Notes: a model not told the origin generated them from the sequence alone. Counted from the first letter of the stretch, positions 21,800 to 53,854 are shown. The stretch is 64,000 nucleotides of DNA from Perognathus longimembris pacificus (GCF_023159225.1 NC_063167.1:15069360-15133359); one strand, 5' to 3'. Program-made: numbers and translations.

Positions 21800-21880
21800 T
21801 TCAAGACAGGGACTCAAACTCAGCCCCTGACGCTTTTTGGCTCACAGGCGAGGGCTCTACCAACTGAGCCATGTTTTCGT
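21800..21880 (-). mobile_element. tRNA-derived ID/B2-like monomer
   Basis: The complement has a box-B-like GAGTTTGAGTCC and box-A-like TCAGTTGGTAGAGCC. Confidence 0.5.
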
Positions 21881-22549
21881 TCCATCGCGCTGGCGATGAC
21901 ATGGAATCCTATAACATGTCTCTGTTCACAGCCTTCCTCCGCCCCTCCAGCATGAGCTCGGGGGGCCTAAAGCCACCTCCTGGGCCCCAGCCCTGATGGG
22001 GTGCTGAGCCACTGTGTGCTGAGGTAGCATTCTTCTTCTTGGAGAGAACACGGGGAAGGTTTAGGGCTTCGGGCTGTGTATCTATGCCAGACACCATTTC
22101 TGTGGGAAGGGAGAGGGCAGGTCAAGGTGAGCCATCTTCCAGGTAGCTCCCCCTGGCCCCCCACAGCTCTTTGCTGGCTGTTTTTCTTGGTAGGTCTGGC
22201 ACATACCTCAAGGAAAGGGGACATTTAAAATAAAACCTCCAATTCCATAAAGGTAACCGATCTCGGGTGCCCTCCCCGCCGGTCTCACTGTTGACTTAAG
22301 AAATCAAAAGGTTGGGGTGTTGCCAGTCCCCCCGTAGGCAAGGAGATACAAATTAGAAAGGCCCAGGACCATTTTACATAAACTAAACCAGAGTCCATGG
22401 GCCCCAAAAGGTTCCCCAAGGGCTAGCCCCAATCAAAGGCCCATTCAAAGCCACATCAGAGCAACGGAACCAAACCTCTGAGCATTTTCTAGGCTGCTGT
22501 GGGGTGCTTGCCGTCCTCCTAGCCCCAGCAAGAGCCTAGCATGTTCATT
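21881..22549. other. Intergenic, no gene seen
   Basis: Unique sequence without convincing coding or RNA features. Confidence 0.55.
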
Positions 22550-22563
22550 AAAACTGCTCTATG

Positions 22564-22767
22564 GGCTGGGGATATGGCCTAGTGGCAAGAGTGCCTGCCT
22601 CGGATACACGAGGCCCTAGGTTCGATTCCCCAGCACCACATATACAGAAAACGGCCAGAAGCGGCGCTATGGCTCAAGTGGTAGAGTGCTAGCCTTGAGC
22701 GGGAAGAAGCCAGGGACAGTGCTCAGGCCCTGAGTTCAAGGCCCAGGACTGGCCAAAAAAAAACCAA
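22564..22767 (+). mobile_element. IDL-Geo SINE, young subfamily, perfect TSD
   Basis: Complete copy with IDL box B GGTTCGATTCC and the variant GAGCGGGAAGAAGCC in Geo. The 14-bp TSD aaaactgctctatg lies at 22550-22563 and 22768-22781. Nearly identical to 37756-37962. Confidence 0.96.
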
Positions 22768-22994
22768 AAAACTGCTCTATGATGATAGAGGCTGAAGTTG
22801 TTTTCATGGGGGGGAAAAAGCAGAAGCTGTTTGAGCAGACACCCCACCATGCGAAGGGGCCCTGGGACCCCTCCAGTGAAGAGGGAGATGGGCTGACTGA
22901 GGTGTAGCCAAAGGAGACAAGGGTGTGACTTTTCATTCACTTTCCTGCTTTGTGGAATCCTAGAACCATGGTTTTGCTTTTCAGAAGTAGGGGA

Positions 22995-23240
22995 AGCCAA
23001 GTATTAGTGGCTCACACCTGTCATCCTAGCTACTCAGGAGGCTGAGATCTGAGGATCACAGTTCGAAGCCAGCCTGAGCAGATATGTCCGTGACAACGCT
23101 TCTCTCCGATTAACTACCAAAAAGCCAGAAGTGGAGGTGTAGGTAGCTCAAGTGGTTGAGTGACAGCCTTGAGTAAAAAAAAAAACAAAAGCCTGAGAGT
23201 ACAAGGCCCTGAGTTCAAGCCTCAGTACTGAAAGAAAAAA
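22995..23240 (+). mobile_element. 7SL-Geo composite SINE
   Basis: Head (CACCTGTCATCCTAGCTACT) and Geo (AGCTCAAGTGGTTGAGTGAC), with an internal A-rich insertion before CCCTGAGTTCAAGCC. Confidence 0.88.
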
Positions 23241-23296
23241 GCAGAGGGAGGGCTATGCACGTGATGTCCTGAGGCAGAGCTCTGCCAGGGAGCTGT

Positions 23297-23346
<50 letters not shown>
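23297..23346 (+). repeat. (CA)n microsatellite
   Basis: About 24 CA units. Confidence 0.97.
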
Positions 23347-23347
<1 letters not shown>

Positions 23348-23694
23348 ACGTCCTTTCTGCTTCTGCTTTTAAGAAAAAAAAAAAACCAAAAACATGTTCT
23401 CATTTCTTCTTTCCCCTCTCTTGATGACGATCGCTGAAGCAAGGTTGTGTCACAAAACGTAGGCGCGCCCTCTTTCCCCGCCACTTCCAGCTTCCGCCGG
23501 CTGTGGAACTTAAACCCACGACTTCCCACTACTGCTTGCCGTGGCGGGGCTGGGGGGCACGTGTGCCCGTGCCCCAGTTTCTTATCTGTAAATTGAGGGT
23601 CATGATTAGGACTCGGTGCGCTGAGCTGAAAGTGGTAGGGTATTTAGATTAGTGCCTGGCGGGCATTAAGTATGAACTATTACTGCTGTTATGA

Positions 23695-23762
23695 TTGGCA
23701 GGACTGGGGTTTGAACTCAGGGCCTTGAGCTTGCTAGGCAGGTGAGCCTCACCTCCAGCCCC
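23695..23762 (-). mobile_element. tRNA-derived ID-like monomer
   Basis: The complement shows GAGGTGAGGCTCACCTGCC and a box-B-like GAGTTCAAACCCC. Short and diverged. Confidence 0.5.
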
Positions 23763-25739
23763 GCTGGCTCCTCCTTTTCCTTCCCTGCCATCCTTCCGGG
23801 CTTGGCCCTCTGCCGGCTCCCAGGCCTTGGTAGGGGAGGCGTCTCCTGTGGACCACCCACCTGCTGATTCTTAACAGGATCACTTCCTACTTTTTTCCTC
23901 CCTGCTGTAGCTGGAGGACGCTTCCTCCAGGGAGCCCGCCATGCTTGCGCTGCCCACACTGGGTCTACCATCTGTGAGTGCGATGGCCTTTCTGCCTGGC
24001 TCTCCTGTGAGCACCTGGCTGTGACTTCCCTGGTTCTAGCTGGCCTGGTGAGTGGACATGGCACCCCCGGTCTTGGTGAGAGCCGTGGGGGGCTGTGGGG
24101 CTCAACAGCCGCCCCTCTTAGGACCAGGGAGGCAGCTCCCGGAAGTGGCTGGTGGCTTTGGTCCCTTCGCCTGCCAGGTTCCCAGGCCAGCTTCCATGGA
24201 TGTAAATATAGAAAACAAACAGCACACTCTTGGCAGCCAACTAGAACTAGGAGGCTGGGGATGGGCCCAGGTCCTCTCACGGGGACCACACAGGTGGGGC
24301 ACGGCACCCCCGGAGGCCTGGCGGGCCCACCCTGCCTGCCCCTTCCACAGCTTCATTTATGACCCCAAAATGAACCTGCCTCGGGGCAGTGGTTCCTGCC
24401 CACACCCAACTGGGGGTGGGGTGGGGGTGGTAGAGAGTGGCCCAGGGCCAGGCCAGGGGCTCTGGGTGTGATTTATGGGGTACAGTCTGGGCAGGGGAGG
24501 GACCTGGCCAGTCAGGATCTACATCCGATCCTGCCCTAAGAGTCATGTGACACAGGCTCCTCTAGCCCTCAGTTTCCCCTCAGGCAAACTCTGCCAGGAC
24601 ATACATCTCCCAACACAAGAGACAAGTCGTCCCTTGGTGAGAGCTGCCAGTCCCTGTCAGGGGCCCCCTTCTCCCTCGGGAGATGCCAGGCACAGCCCAG
24701 AGTCCAGGAGGCCCCCATTTGTCTGCCCCCAGGTCAGCCACAGACTGCTCAACTCAGGACCCCAGGGACCCCAGGCTGGGAAGCCCATGGTCTTTCCTCT
24801 GCCCCTGCCCCCTGCCCCAGCTGGCTGCTCCAGGCCCTTCATTCTGGGGGCTGGCCCAGGAGAGGTGGGCAGCCTACCCGAGGCTGGGGTCATCCTGCCT
24901 CAGAAAGCAGCCTTTCCCTTCAGCCAGGGCTTCGTCCAGGCTGGGACTTGGGGACCAGGGGCCGGTCACTGTGCCGGAGCCTGGCACCCTGTGGAGCTCG
25001 TTCCACAGTGACTGGGAGGGGATCCCCCCCCCCCAAGTGCTGAGAAAGGCCCTGTCCCCTAGGGGAGTCTCCCAGGACTGTCCAAGGTGACCAGAGGCTG
25101 GGAAGTTCTTCTTAATACAGCTCAGGCAGCCCCCCACCTTCTCCCACGGAACCCCACCGTGCTCTGCCCCATCCCCCTGCCTGCCGCCACCTGCAGGCTG
25201 CTGCCGGTACTGCATGCTTCCTCACGGGGCCAGGGGGCCTGGCCAGCCTGCATCTCCACTGCCCCTTGGCAAGCAGGGTGCGGGTGCTGGCAGCTTGAGC
25301 CACAGGCTCCAGAGGTCCCAGCTGCTCTCCTGCCGCCCGTGAGCAGCTCTATGGAGCTATGGAACCCGTGACGCCTCTACGGCACCTCAGTGACCTCATC
25401 TGCAAAATGGGTGCTACGGCAGTGGTGGGGGCTGCGCTGCCGGCCTGCCGGGCGTCTGCAGGGAGCCGTCACCTCCACCCCCCTCTGGGAGGAAGTCAGC
25501 ACCGTGCGGAGCACTTCCTCCCCTGTGAGGGGGCAGCACCTCGACGACGGCTCTGATGCCCATCTGAGGTCCTGGCCTGCGTGCAGGAGGAAGGGGGGGC
25601 TCCCCGGCTGTCCGTGGCCATCCTGATGGCCTCTCTCACAGCAGGCTCAGGCCTGTCCCCTCCCCAGTCCCTGCCCCTCTCCCTCCTGGGCAAGATGGTC
25701 CCAGACCCCTCATGGACACAACCCTGAAACCCGGCACAG
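23763..25739. other. Intergenic region downstream of RUNX3, no gene seen
   Basis: GC-rich unique sequence, nearly free of SINEs. Overlapping open frames on both strands lack recognisable domains. Confidence 0.55.
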
Positions 25740-27341
25740 GATCCTTCAACACATTCAGTTATATTATTGTAACAAATCGGTCAAAATTCCACTTTACAGT
25801 TAAATAGTACAGAAGACATTTACTGTACAAGCAAGTTGTGCATTAGAAACACACCAAGCGAACGCTAGTGCAAAGCAGTTCGGCCCTCCCTTCCCCGGGG
25901 CTCGGAACTGCTCTCAGCAGCACTGTGCCAGAACTCGCGGCTCTCCTGTGCTTCCTACTCGGTGCACTGGCCGACCAGGGCTTCAAAGCAGCCTTGCAAG
26001 TAAGGACCCACCCCACCAGCCCGGCTGCCGACACTGCGGCCCGAGGGGGAGGGGGAGCTTTACTTCCTGTCCCACCAGGGCTTGGGCACCAGGAAGGGGT
26101 CGTCGTTCCTTCTGGGGCGGGCTACAAAGTGCTGGATACCGGGAACCTAGCTGCCTTCCCCGCTGGCCCGGCCCAGGCCACCGCACAGGTGAGGAGCAGG
26201 GCAGGCGGGCAAGGGGCTGCTTCCTGAGAGGGGGCCAGAGAGCCCGCAGGACACCCCAGCCACCAGGGTGGAGAGGTGGGCGACTGCTTTGCCCAGGGAG
26301 GGCAGGACCAGAGCAACTAGAGCAGGAGAGTGCCGGGCACTGAGGCGGCTGTGGTTCATACACAGAGGAGGTTCCCCGCCCTGGCAAGCCTTCTTGGACT
26401 TCCTAGGACTAGAACTGAGTGAGGGCCTTCAGCCTGAGCGGGTGGGCGAGGCCTGCCCTCCGGGTGCTGGGTGCAGATGTGAGGGCCTGGCGCCTCCCTG
26501 GGTTCCCCCTCCCCGACCTGAGAGACTTTAGGGGAGGGAGGCGGGGGTCCCGGCAGCCCCACGCCTGCCTTCTGTTCACAAGAGCTTTTTTTTTCTGTAA
26601 GAGGCCTTGTTTTAAAATGTTTGGTGAAGCTGCTTTTCCTGAAATCAGTTTTAAAAACTGGTTTTGGTTCATGTTTGCTCTTGGAGTGCAAATGGGTTGG
26701 AGAGCCGTGGGCCGGGGCCTGGAGGGTGCGGCTGGGCTTCCCGGGGGGCCGTGGGGAGGAGCCACACACAGCGTGGAAGATAGGGAGGGGACACGGACAG
26801 TGGCCTGTCCCCTCCCTGTCTCCCCAGTGCGTTCTGCTGGGACCTGTCTGCCCTTCAAGTTCTCTCCAAAACATGGCATCAGTCAGACCCCCCCCCCCCC
26901 CGGAGGCCTGCTGGGCGGGAGGAGCGGTGGGGGCTGGGGGGGATGCGTGGGGGGCCCTGGACCAGGGGCCACGGCGGGTCTGCTGCGGGCTGGCAGGAGC
27001 TGCGGGGCAGGCGGAGGACCGGCTGGGGGCGTCCTCACCCCCTCCACAGGGACAGAATCCCGCACCGGGTGGGGGGGGGGAGGCTTTCCAGTTTTGACTC
27101 AGTGGGTGTCAATGCAAAGGGCAGGCAGGGCCCATGGAGCTTGGGGCGTCTGTGGGCAACAGGGCCCCCCCCCCAGCTTCTTCCCAGCTGGGCAGCGGTG
27201 GGAGGAGAGGCGGAGGGTCTGGGCCAGGCTGTGTCCCGGGGGCGTCTGTGCAGCCACGGGGCCGGGCTTCCCGGGGGGGCCTCTGCGGGCCCGGCCGAGG
27301 GCCGGGTCTGGGCGGTGGCGAGTCCCCCGCAGGGCGGGCGG
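25740..27341 (-). other. RUNX3: RUNX3 3'UTR
   Basis: It follows the stop codon at 27342. The AT-rich block 25745-25860 stands out from GC-rich surroundings and is the likely mRNA end. No canonical AATAAA is seen there on the minus strand; the nearest candidates are AATAAT/AATATA in TTACAATAATATAACTG near 25760-25775. A second AT-rich block at 26580-26700 (complement CAAAACCAGTTTTTAAAACT) may hold regulatory sites. The exact cleavage site is inferred. Confidence 0.65.
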
Positions 27342-47480
<20,139 letters not shown>

Positions 47481-47720
47481 AGTGGCGGGGCCGCGGCGGC
47501 CCGCGCGGGGTTAGTACCCCGGGGCCCGCGGGGCGGGGCCGCCCGAGCGACGCGGGGCGCAGCCAATCGGAGCCCCCGTCGCGGGCACCGCGTGGCGCCG
47601 GCCGGGGCGGAACGGGGCTCCGGAGGGCCGCGCGGCGGGGAGGAGGGGCGGGAGGCCCCGCCCCGGCCGGGCCCGCCCCGCCCCGCCCCGCCCCGCCCCG
47701 CCCCGCCGTGGATGCCCAGG
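47481..47720 (-). promoter_or_regulatory. RUNX3: RUNX3 P2 promoter core: CCAAT and GC boxes
   Basis: An inverted CCAAT box (CCAAT on plus at 47563-47567), a GC box GGGGCGGGG near 47530, and further upstream a (CCCCG)n run at about 47672-47706 that gives overlapping Sp1-type sites. No TATA box, as expected for a CpG-island promoter. Confidence 0.65.
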
Positions 47721-49884
47721 TCGCGGCCCCCCGCGCGGCCGCCTCGGCCCCCCGGGAGCCGCAGGTGGCGAGCGGCCGCGGCCGGCGGGAGACTCGGATC
47801 CGGGCCGTCCGGGCCTCGCGGGAGGCTCTGGAGCTGCGTCTCCGGGACCGCGAGCCCGCCGTCCCGCCGGCCCCTCCCGGCGGGCTGGCCGCGACCCGGC
47901 TTCCCTTTAGGCCGGTGACGCCGGCACCCTCAGCTGGGCGCCCGAGGGGCCCCACAGCCGGGGACCCCGCCCGGGGAGCCGCCCCGCACCTCGTTCCTTT
48001 CCCCCCTCGGCCCCACGATCTGTTTTGATCCGGGAGCCTCCGCCGCACATGGGACTCCACGTGCCCAGCCGTCAGCCCCGGCCGCCCCGGCCCGGCACCG
48101 CTTCGGGCCCAGCCTCCGTGGCCCGGGTGCCAACCCGGGCGCCGTCCGCAGCCCCCGCACGGGTCCGCGGTCGGCTGGGCCCCGAGCACCCCCCCCCCCC
48201 CCGCTCCTTTCCCTTCAAAGCAACTTTCCGGACCGTGCAGGCCTCGAGGCGTTGTTCTTCGTTGCGGGGCGGGATTGGGGGGGGCGGCATCGGGAAAACG
48301 TGGTGGGGCCTGCGGCGCGCGCGCTTCCCGAGGTCCCCTCCACGCTCGCGGCCAGCGGGGCGCATCGCGGAGCGGGGCGCGGGCCCGCGGCCAGAAGGAA
48401 ACTGCGCGTGGCCGCGAGGCGCAGGGCCACCCGGCCTCCCCGGAGGCCGCCGGCTACCTCGCTGTGGATGGAAAGTGGACCCCGCAGGTCCAAGCCCGGC
48501 TCCCTCACGCGATGCGCGGACCCCGGCCGCTCTTCCCGGGACTCGGGGGGTGGGGTGGGGGCCTTCACTTCCCTGCCCCGGGGCGGGGATGTCTTCGCCC
48601 TCCCTCCCGCTGCGTGATCCAGCCCTGCCGGAACTCCACCGCAAACCACCTTTCGCTCGCCCCTCGCCTAGGCCTGTCGAGGAGCCGCCAGGACCGGAGC
48701 GCCCATTCGTTCGGCAGGGTCGTCCCGGGCCGGCTCCCTGGACCGCGAGGATCGGGGGCCTGCGAGCTCCGGTGCGCTCTGGAGATGCGGATGGATTTTC
48801 GATGCCTCTGACCTGGGACAGGTGCACACGGACCCATTCCCCCACCCCCCGGGAACGAAGCGTGGCATCCGACGGTGGCGGCCAGGCGGCGGGACCGAGC
48901 CCCATCCCGGATCGGACCCGGGCCCGGCGCACGCGGCAGCGTCTTCCCCAAACGAAATCGAGCCCGGGCCGCATCGCCGCGGGGGACGGGTTCCAGTCCT
49001 GCTTCGACGCCCCCCGGGAGCTAGCCGGTGCCCCGTTCTCCGGCCTCGCGCCCGCCACCCGGGCGTCCCGTTCGTAGGGACGGCCGGGGCCCCTTCCCGG
49101 GCCCTCCTTGGGGCTGTCATCAGTGGAGGCCGGCCCGCGCCCTCGGAAGCGCCGGCCGGGGCAGCAGAACGAAGAAATCGAGGTGCCCGGGCCTGGGCGG
49201 CGCTTCCAGCTTCTGGAAGCTTCTTGGGAAAAGTCCACTGCTGGGGGGCAGGTGGGGCTCGGGGCCGGGCCGGGCGCCCACGCTGCCCCCCCGGCGGCGG
49301 AGGAACCGCGAACCGCCGGCTCCAGGGTTTGCAAATTCGGTCGCCCCGCGCCCTCCGGTCCGCTGTCTCCCTCCCTCGCCCTCGCCCGCCCTCCGCCAAG
49401 GGCACAAACGGGGTTCCGGAGGACGGGGCTCCGCTGGGCTCTGCACCTGGCCCCCGGCGTGGCGCGGCTCCAGCCCCGGGGAATGCGCCCGCTGCTCCCG
49501 GCGCCCGACGCTGGGGAGCGGGGTGCGGGCGCGTGGGTCCCCGGCGCGGAGGGCGCGGGGCCGCCGGGCCGCCCCGGGGCGGCAGTGCCGGGAGCCGCCG
49601 CCAGTTGGCGCCCGCGCTCTGCCCCAGGCGCAGCCCGGCCGGGCCCGGCGCACGGACGCGCGCCAGCTGCGGGCCCGGCCTTCCCGAACGGGCCGCGCGG
49701 GTGCTTCGCCGTCCCAGCGGCCACGGTCGCGGACAGGACAGACCGACGGCTTGGTGTCAGACCAAAGGCTGCCCGCCCCGCCGCCGATGGCCGCGTCTTC
49801 TTTTTGCTTGTGCATCTCACTAGGTCGGGGGCCCTGAGCCTTCGGGCCGGCGGGACCTCCTCCCCGCCAGAAACGCACGGTTAT
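47721..49884. other. Upstream CpG-island flank, no coding gene seen
   Basis: GC-rich and open in many frames on both strands. No protein similarity is recognised. A divergent non-coding transcript is possible at such promoters but nothing in the sequence proves one. Confidence 0.5.
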
Positions 49885-50098
49885 AGTGGGCGCCTGTGCC
49901 CCACGCCTGCCATCCTAGCCACTCAGGAGGCTGGGGTCTGAGGATCACGGTTCGAAGCCAGCCGGCGCAAGAAAACCAGTGACACTCAAACGGCGGAAGT
50001 GGAGCTCTGGCTCAAGTGGCAGAGTGCTAGCTGTGAGCAAAACAAAAGCAAAGCTCAGGAAGCCACCCTGCCCCGAGTTCAAGCCCCAGTATCGGAAG
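49885..50098 (+). mobile_element. 7SL-Geo composite SINE
   Basis: Head (CGCCTGCCATCCTAGCCACT) and Geo (TGGCTCAAGTGGCAGAGTGC, then CCCCGAGTTCAAGCCCCA). First SINE beyond the CpG island. Confidence 0.88.
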
Positions 50099-51016
50099 AA
50101 GGGGCAGGGGAAGAAGAAATAATAACTCATGTTTCTTCCAGCCCCCCACTCTTTTGGCAGGATGAGAGGCACAGAATTTCATTCACAATTTTGACCAACA
50201 CCTAACTAGCTTCCTCCTGCTCCTGGACTGACAGCCTAGGGCTGGCTCTGTTACTGTTCTTGTCAACTGCAGTGACAGAGGAAAGTTCCCATCGGGCCAT
50301 GCCACACCCTCTTGCCCCCATCTTGGGTGGTCAGCTCTCTCCTCTCCTTTGGAGCACTCTCCAGACTAGCTTGGTCCAGAGCTTCTAAGCCAGGAGCAGC
50401 TGAGGCCTAGACAGCCAGCTCCTTTGCCGGTCAGGGAGCCCCCAACTAGGTCGGGCATGCAGCTGTTCTGGGATGGGAGCTGTGGCCCCAGTCTGCAGAG
50501 TTGCTGAGGGCAGGCTTGTGTGCAGGGTCATTCATGCTGGCCCTTTTTTTTTGTTGTTGTTGAAAAAAAAAAGGTGGTGCTGGGGAGCTGTCGCCTCTTG
50601 TTAAGCAGCCCTTTGGCAAGTCCTCCCTGGGAGTCTCTATGAAGTGTCCAGTTCTCCAGGCAGAGCTTGCTGAGATTCAGGGCCAAGTTCAGGGCCATGC
50701 TGCCCCCTCTTGGCTCATCCGGGGGCTGCCTGGGGTGGCGGGGACAGCCTAGGACTTGCCTGCAGAGAGATGGAGCCCCCTCACCCACACAAGCGGACAC
50801 TTGCCTAACAAGCCAACTGGGCTCCTGCAGATGCAGCCCCCCCTTCTCCGCAGGGGTCTGCTTCCTCTCTCTCCACCCAAAAGACTCGTCAGAACCAACC
50901 AGGGCTGCATACCTGCACCAGAGGGATCCAAGGTGGAACTCGGAGGAGGGGAGCCTCAGTGGAGGTGTATCTAACTGAATTTCACAGGAGGGAGGATGGA
51001 AGGGCCTGGAAGGGCA
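50099..51016. other. Upstream flank, no gene seen
   Basis: Unique sequence with short homopolymer runs. No coding or RNA feature recognised. Confidence 0.55.
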
Positions 51017-51030
51017 TGTGCCAGGCTTTG

Positions 51031-51231
51031 TTTATTTGTTTTGTTTTTTGTTGCCAGTCCTGGGGCGTAGACTCAGTCCTGAGCTTCTTTTTGCTCAAGG
51101 CTAGCACTCTGCCACTTGAGTCACAGAGCCACTTCTGGCTATTTTCTATATATGTGGTGCTGGGGAATCGAACCCAGGGCTTCATGTATATGAGTCAAGA
51201 ACTCTTGCCACTAGGCCATATTCCCAGCCCC
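51031..51231 (-). mobile_element. IDL-Geo SINE with perfect TSD
   Basis: Complement of a complete copy, small deletion in Geo. TSD tgtgccaggctttg at 51017-51030 and 51232-51245. Confidence 0.95.
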
Positions 51232-51245
51232 TGTGCCAGGCTTTG

Positions 51246-52215
51246 GACCTGACTTGGGCATCAGGGAGGTGGGAGCCTCAGTTTGCCCTGGGGTGGGTGT
51301 CCCTTCCAGCTAAACCAAGAGGCAAAGGAGGGGCAGAGCCAGGTGAAGAGCCTGCAGGGACTCCACATGTGGGGAGCAAGGCACCCCGAGGTGAGGAGGC
51401 GCCCAGCTCCCCCCTCCCAGGTGGTGGGGGTGGCCAGCTGTCAGCAGAGTGAAGGGGGGCTTCACAGGTGCCCGAGGTGGAGCCACACCTCTAGGATCCC
51501 TGACTTGACAGTTGGCGGGCAGGAGGGGTGTCGGCCAGGGTCCCTGGGTTCTATGCTGTGGTCCACCACGCCCACCCTCTCCTTGGAGCCTCAGAAGGGA
51601 GAGTAGATGGAGCATGGCGGGAGGGAGCACAGCGGGAGGGTGGGCACTGCCGGGCCCAGCACTCGGGCACGAGGCAGGGCTGGCCTGACCCTGCCCAGCT
51701 GAAGCTCTCACTGGGACAGCAAGACCACAGTCCTGGGAGGCTCCCTCTCCAGCTAGGTGTCACCCCCACATCCAATGCCTAGGGGACGGGCCACGCGCCC
51801 CCTCCTCCCTCTGGATCGCAATGTCCAGCGCAGGCCAGCTCCCAAGAGGACACCAGGCAGGATGTTCGGCCACCTTGGGGAGGGGCCCGCAGGCCCTTCT
51901 AGCACATGCAAGCCTTTCTGCCTTGGGGGGGGGCAATAGCAAGCCCCCCCACACCATTCCTGCCCCGCATTAGGTCAGTCTCCAGAGAGTGCAGGGATGG
52001 GAAGGGAGAAGGGAGAGAGAGGGAGACAACAAGGGAGCCCAGCAAGCATGTGGGCTCCATCAGTAGTCTGGTCTGGTTCTGGGTCCCAAGTGGGGTCTTC
52101 TCCCCCCTCCCCCTGCCCTCGCCCCTCCCTCCTGACATCTATAAATGGAGCTCATTCCCTCAGGGAATTCCTTGGTGGCCTGTGACTTCAGTTCCTGGTC
52201 TGACTGATAATTGCC
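51246..52215. other. Upstream flank, no gene seen
   Basis: GC-rich unique sequence with open frames lacking recognisable features. Confidence 0.5.
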
Positions 52216-52235
52216 CTGGAAGTTGGAGTGCCTGC

Positions 52236-52269
<34 letters not shown>

Positions 52270-52290
52270 CGTGTGTGCACGCGCGCACGC
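52216..52290 (+). repeat. (TG)n and (CG/CA) alternating tract
   Basis: A TG run of about 45 bp continues into GCGCGCACGTGTGTGCACGC, a Z-DNA-prone composition. Confidence 0.93.
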
Positions 52291-52764
52291 TGGGAGTGTT
52301 TCTACCCCCCCCCTTACTGCTCAACCTCATGGTGCCTGGTTGCAAGGAGATTGTATTCTCTTCATTTTGTGGAGGGGGAAATCCTGGCTCCAGGAGGAAA
52401 GAGCTTCCTCTCTCCGTCCCCTGTCCCCCCGCCCCCCAACAGCAAGTCTATCTGAGTCCCTGGAGGGGGGTGGAGGGAGGGGGACTCGCACCTCCCAGCT
52501 GGCGGATGGGTGCTCAGCTGTGTGCTGCCTATCTGAGGACTCCTCCACGGGGCATGGTGGGCTCCGGGGAGAAGAGCGCCCTGGGTAGCTCGGAGCCCCA
52601 GGCTTCTAGCAAAGAAGGCTTCTTTCCCAGGAGCTGGATGGGGCTTTGGCATTGGTAAGGCAGGGACAGAACTGGGCTTCGCTGAGTGTTTGGCTCACTG
52701 GTGCTTCAGCAGGCTTAATGAGCAGCTGTAATGACTACCTCCCCTCCCCTCCCCCCCCCCCCAG

Positions 52765-52870
52765 CCCATTTTCCAAGTGAGAAAACAGAAGCACAGAGAA
52801 GTGAAATGTCTTCCCGAGGTCCCAGCTAGGCAGCCTGACCTCAGAGCCCAGGAGGACACGGGGATACCAC
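52765..52870 (-). mobile_element. MIR-like SINE relic
   Basis: CCATTTTCCAAGTGAGAAAA, then AGCACAGAGAAGTGAAATG and CCCAGCTAGG: MIR core order. Confidence 0.6.
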
Positions 52871-52932
52871 AGCATGGACCAGCACCAGACGCTTGAAGTT
52901 ACAGCCATGGACCAAAATGACAGGCCTGGCAC

Positions 52933-53152
52933 AAACCAGGCGCTGGTAGGCTCACACCCGCCATCCTAGCTACTCAGGAGGCTGAGATCTGAGAATCCCA
53001 AGTTCAAAGCCAGTCTGGGTAGGAACGTCTCCAATGAACCACTAAAAAAGCCAGAAGTGGAATTGTGGCTCAAGTGGCAGAGCACTCATCTTGAGCAAAA
53101 AATAGTTCAGGGACAGTGCCCAGGCCCTGAGTTCAAGCCCCAGGGCCAGCAC
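52933..53152 (+). mobile_element. 7SL-Geo composite SINE
   Basis: Head (CCATCCTAGCTACTCAGGAG) and Geo (TGTGGCTCAAGTGGCAGAGC, then CCCTGAGTTCAAGCCCCA). A CA repeat follows. Confidence 0.9.
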
Positions 53153-53177
53153 TCATGTGCATGTGCACGCACGCATG

Positions 53178-53181
53178 CACA

Positions 53182-53216
<35 letters not shown>
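53178..53216 (+). repeat. (CA)n microsatellite
   Basis: About 17 CA units just after the SINE. Confidence 0.95.
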
Positions 53217-53217
<1 letters not shown>

Positions 53218-53399
53218 GGGTAGGTTCAGAATCTTACAATGTCCCTCTAAGGGCCTCTGAGGTACCAGCCCCATATCCTTGCTTGTCAAACGGCAGAAGC
53301 TAGGCCTGGGGAGGGAAGGGTCTTTGGCCCCTCCCCGTGCCCCCTCCCACGGAGGCGGCGGCTGGGAGCCTTCCTTCTTTCCCCACAGCCCACCCTGCA

Positions 53400-53720
53400 G
53401 CTCCTGGGCCCGGCTGATCCCATTAGGGATTTTCCACCCTCCCCTAAAAGTTCCTAATGACTGTCAGTCCTTGTGAAGCCTTAATGAATGTCAGAGTCCG
53501 TGGCTCCGAGGAGAGCCGGCTTTGGCCTTACACGGCTGCAGATTACGGCTCCATTTCATGTGGCAGAGGAGGAAGGCCTCCGACATTCCAGCCAGCAATA
53601 AAAGCCACATGGCTTTCTAGTGTCGCCCTTGGAAAAGCAAGCCAGCCAGCCCTCTGCGGAAAGAAATCAGCTATGTACTGTATGCATGGCACGATCAACA
53701 CGGGCAGGACGAGGCGGTGA
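53400..53720. promoter_or_regulatory. Candidate regulatory element upstream of P2
   Basis: Repeat-free block 6.4 kb upstream of the P2 start. Homeodomain-like words (CCTAATGACTG, CCTTAATGAATG), CATTCCA (TEAD-like, 53584-53590) and AATAAAA cluster in it. Candidate only; no conservation test was possible. Confidence 0.4.
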
Positions 53721-53854
53721 ACAGTTGGTCTTTCATGCCGCTTCCAAGGGCCACCACCGAGCTGTGGTCACCGTTCCGGCTGCTGCCCAGTGTCCACCAC
53801 CCCATCCTCTGGGGGCTTGGCTCAGACATCTTAGAACTCCATAGCGATCTGCAG

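Noticed and set aside
22564..22640. Functional tRNA-Ala gene
   Set aside because: The tRNA-like boxes belong to the left monomer of an IDL-Geo SINE with a Geo half and TSDs; no proper cloverleaf end.
48072..49820. Minus-strand open frame of 582 codons upstream of RUNX3
   Set aside because: Lies wholly within the CpG island; Pro/Arg/Gly/Ala-rich as expected from composition; other frames are equally open. No recognised protein.
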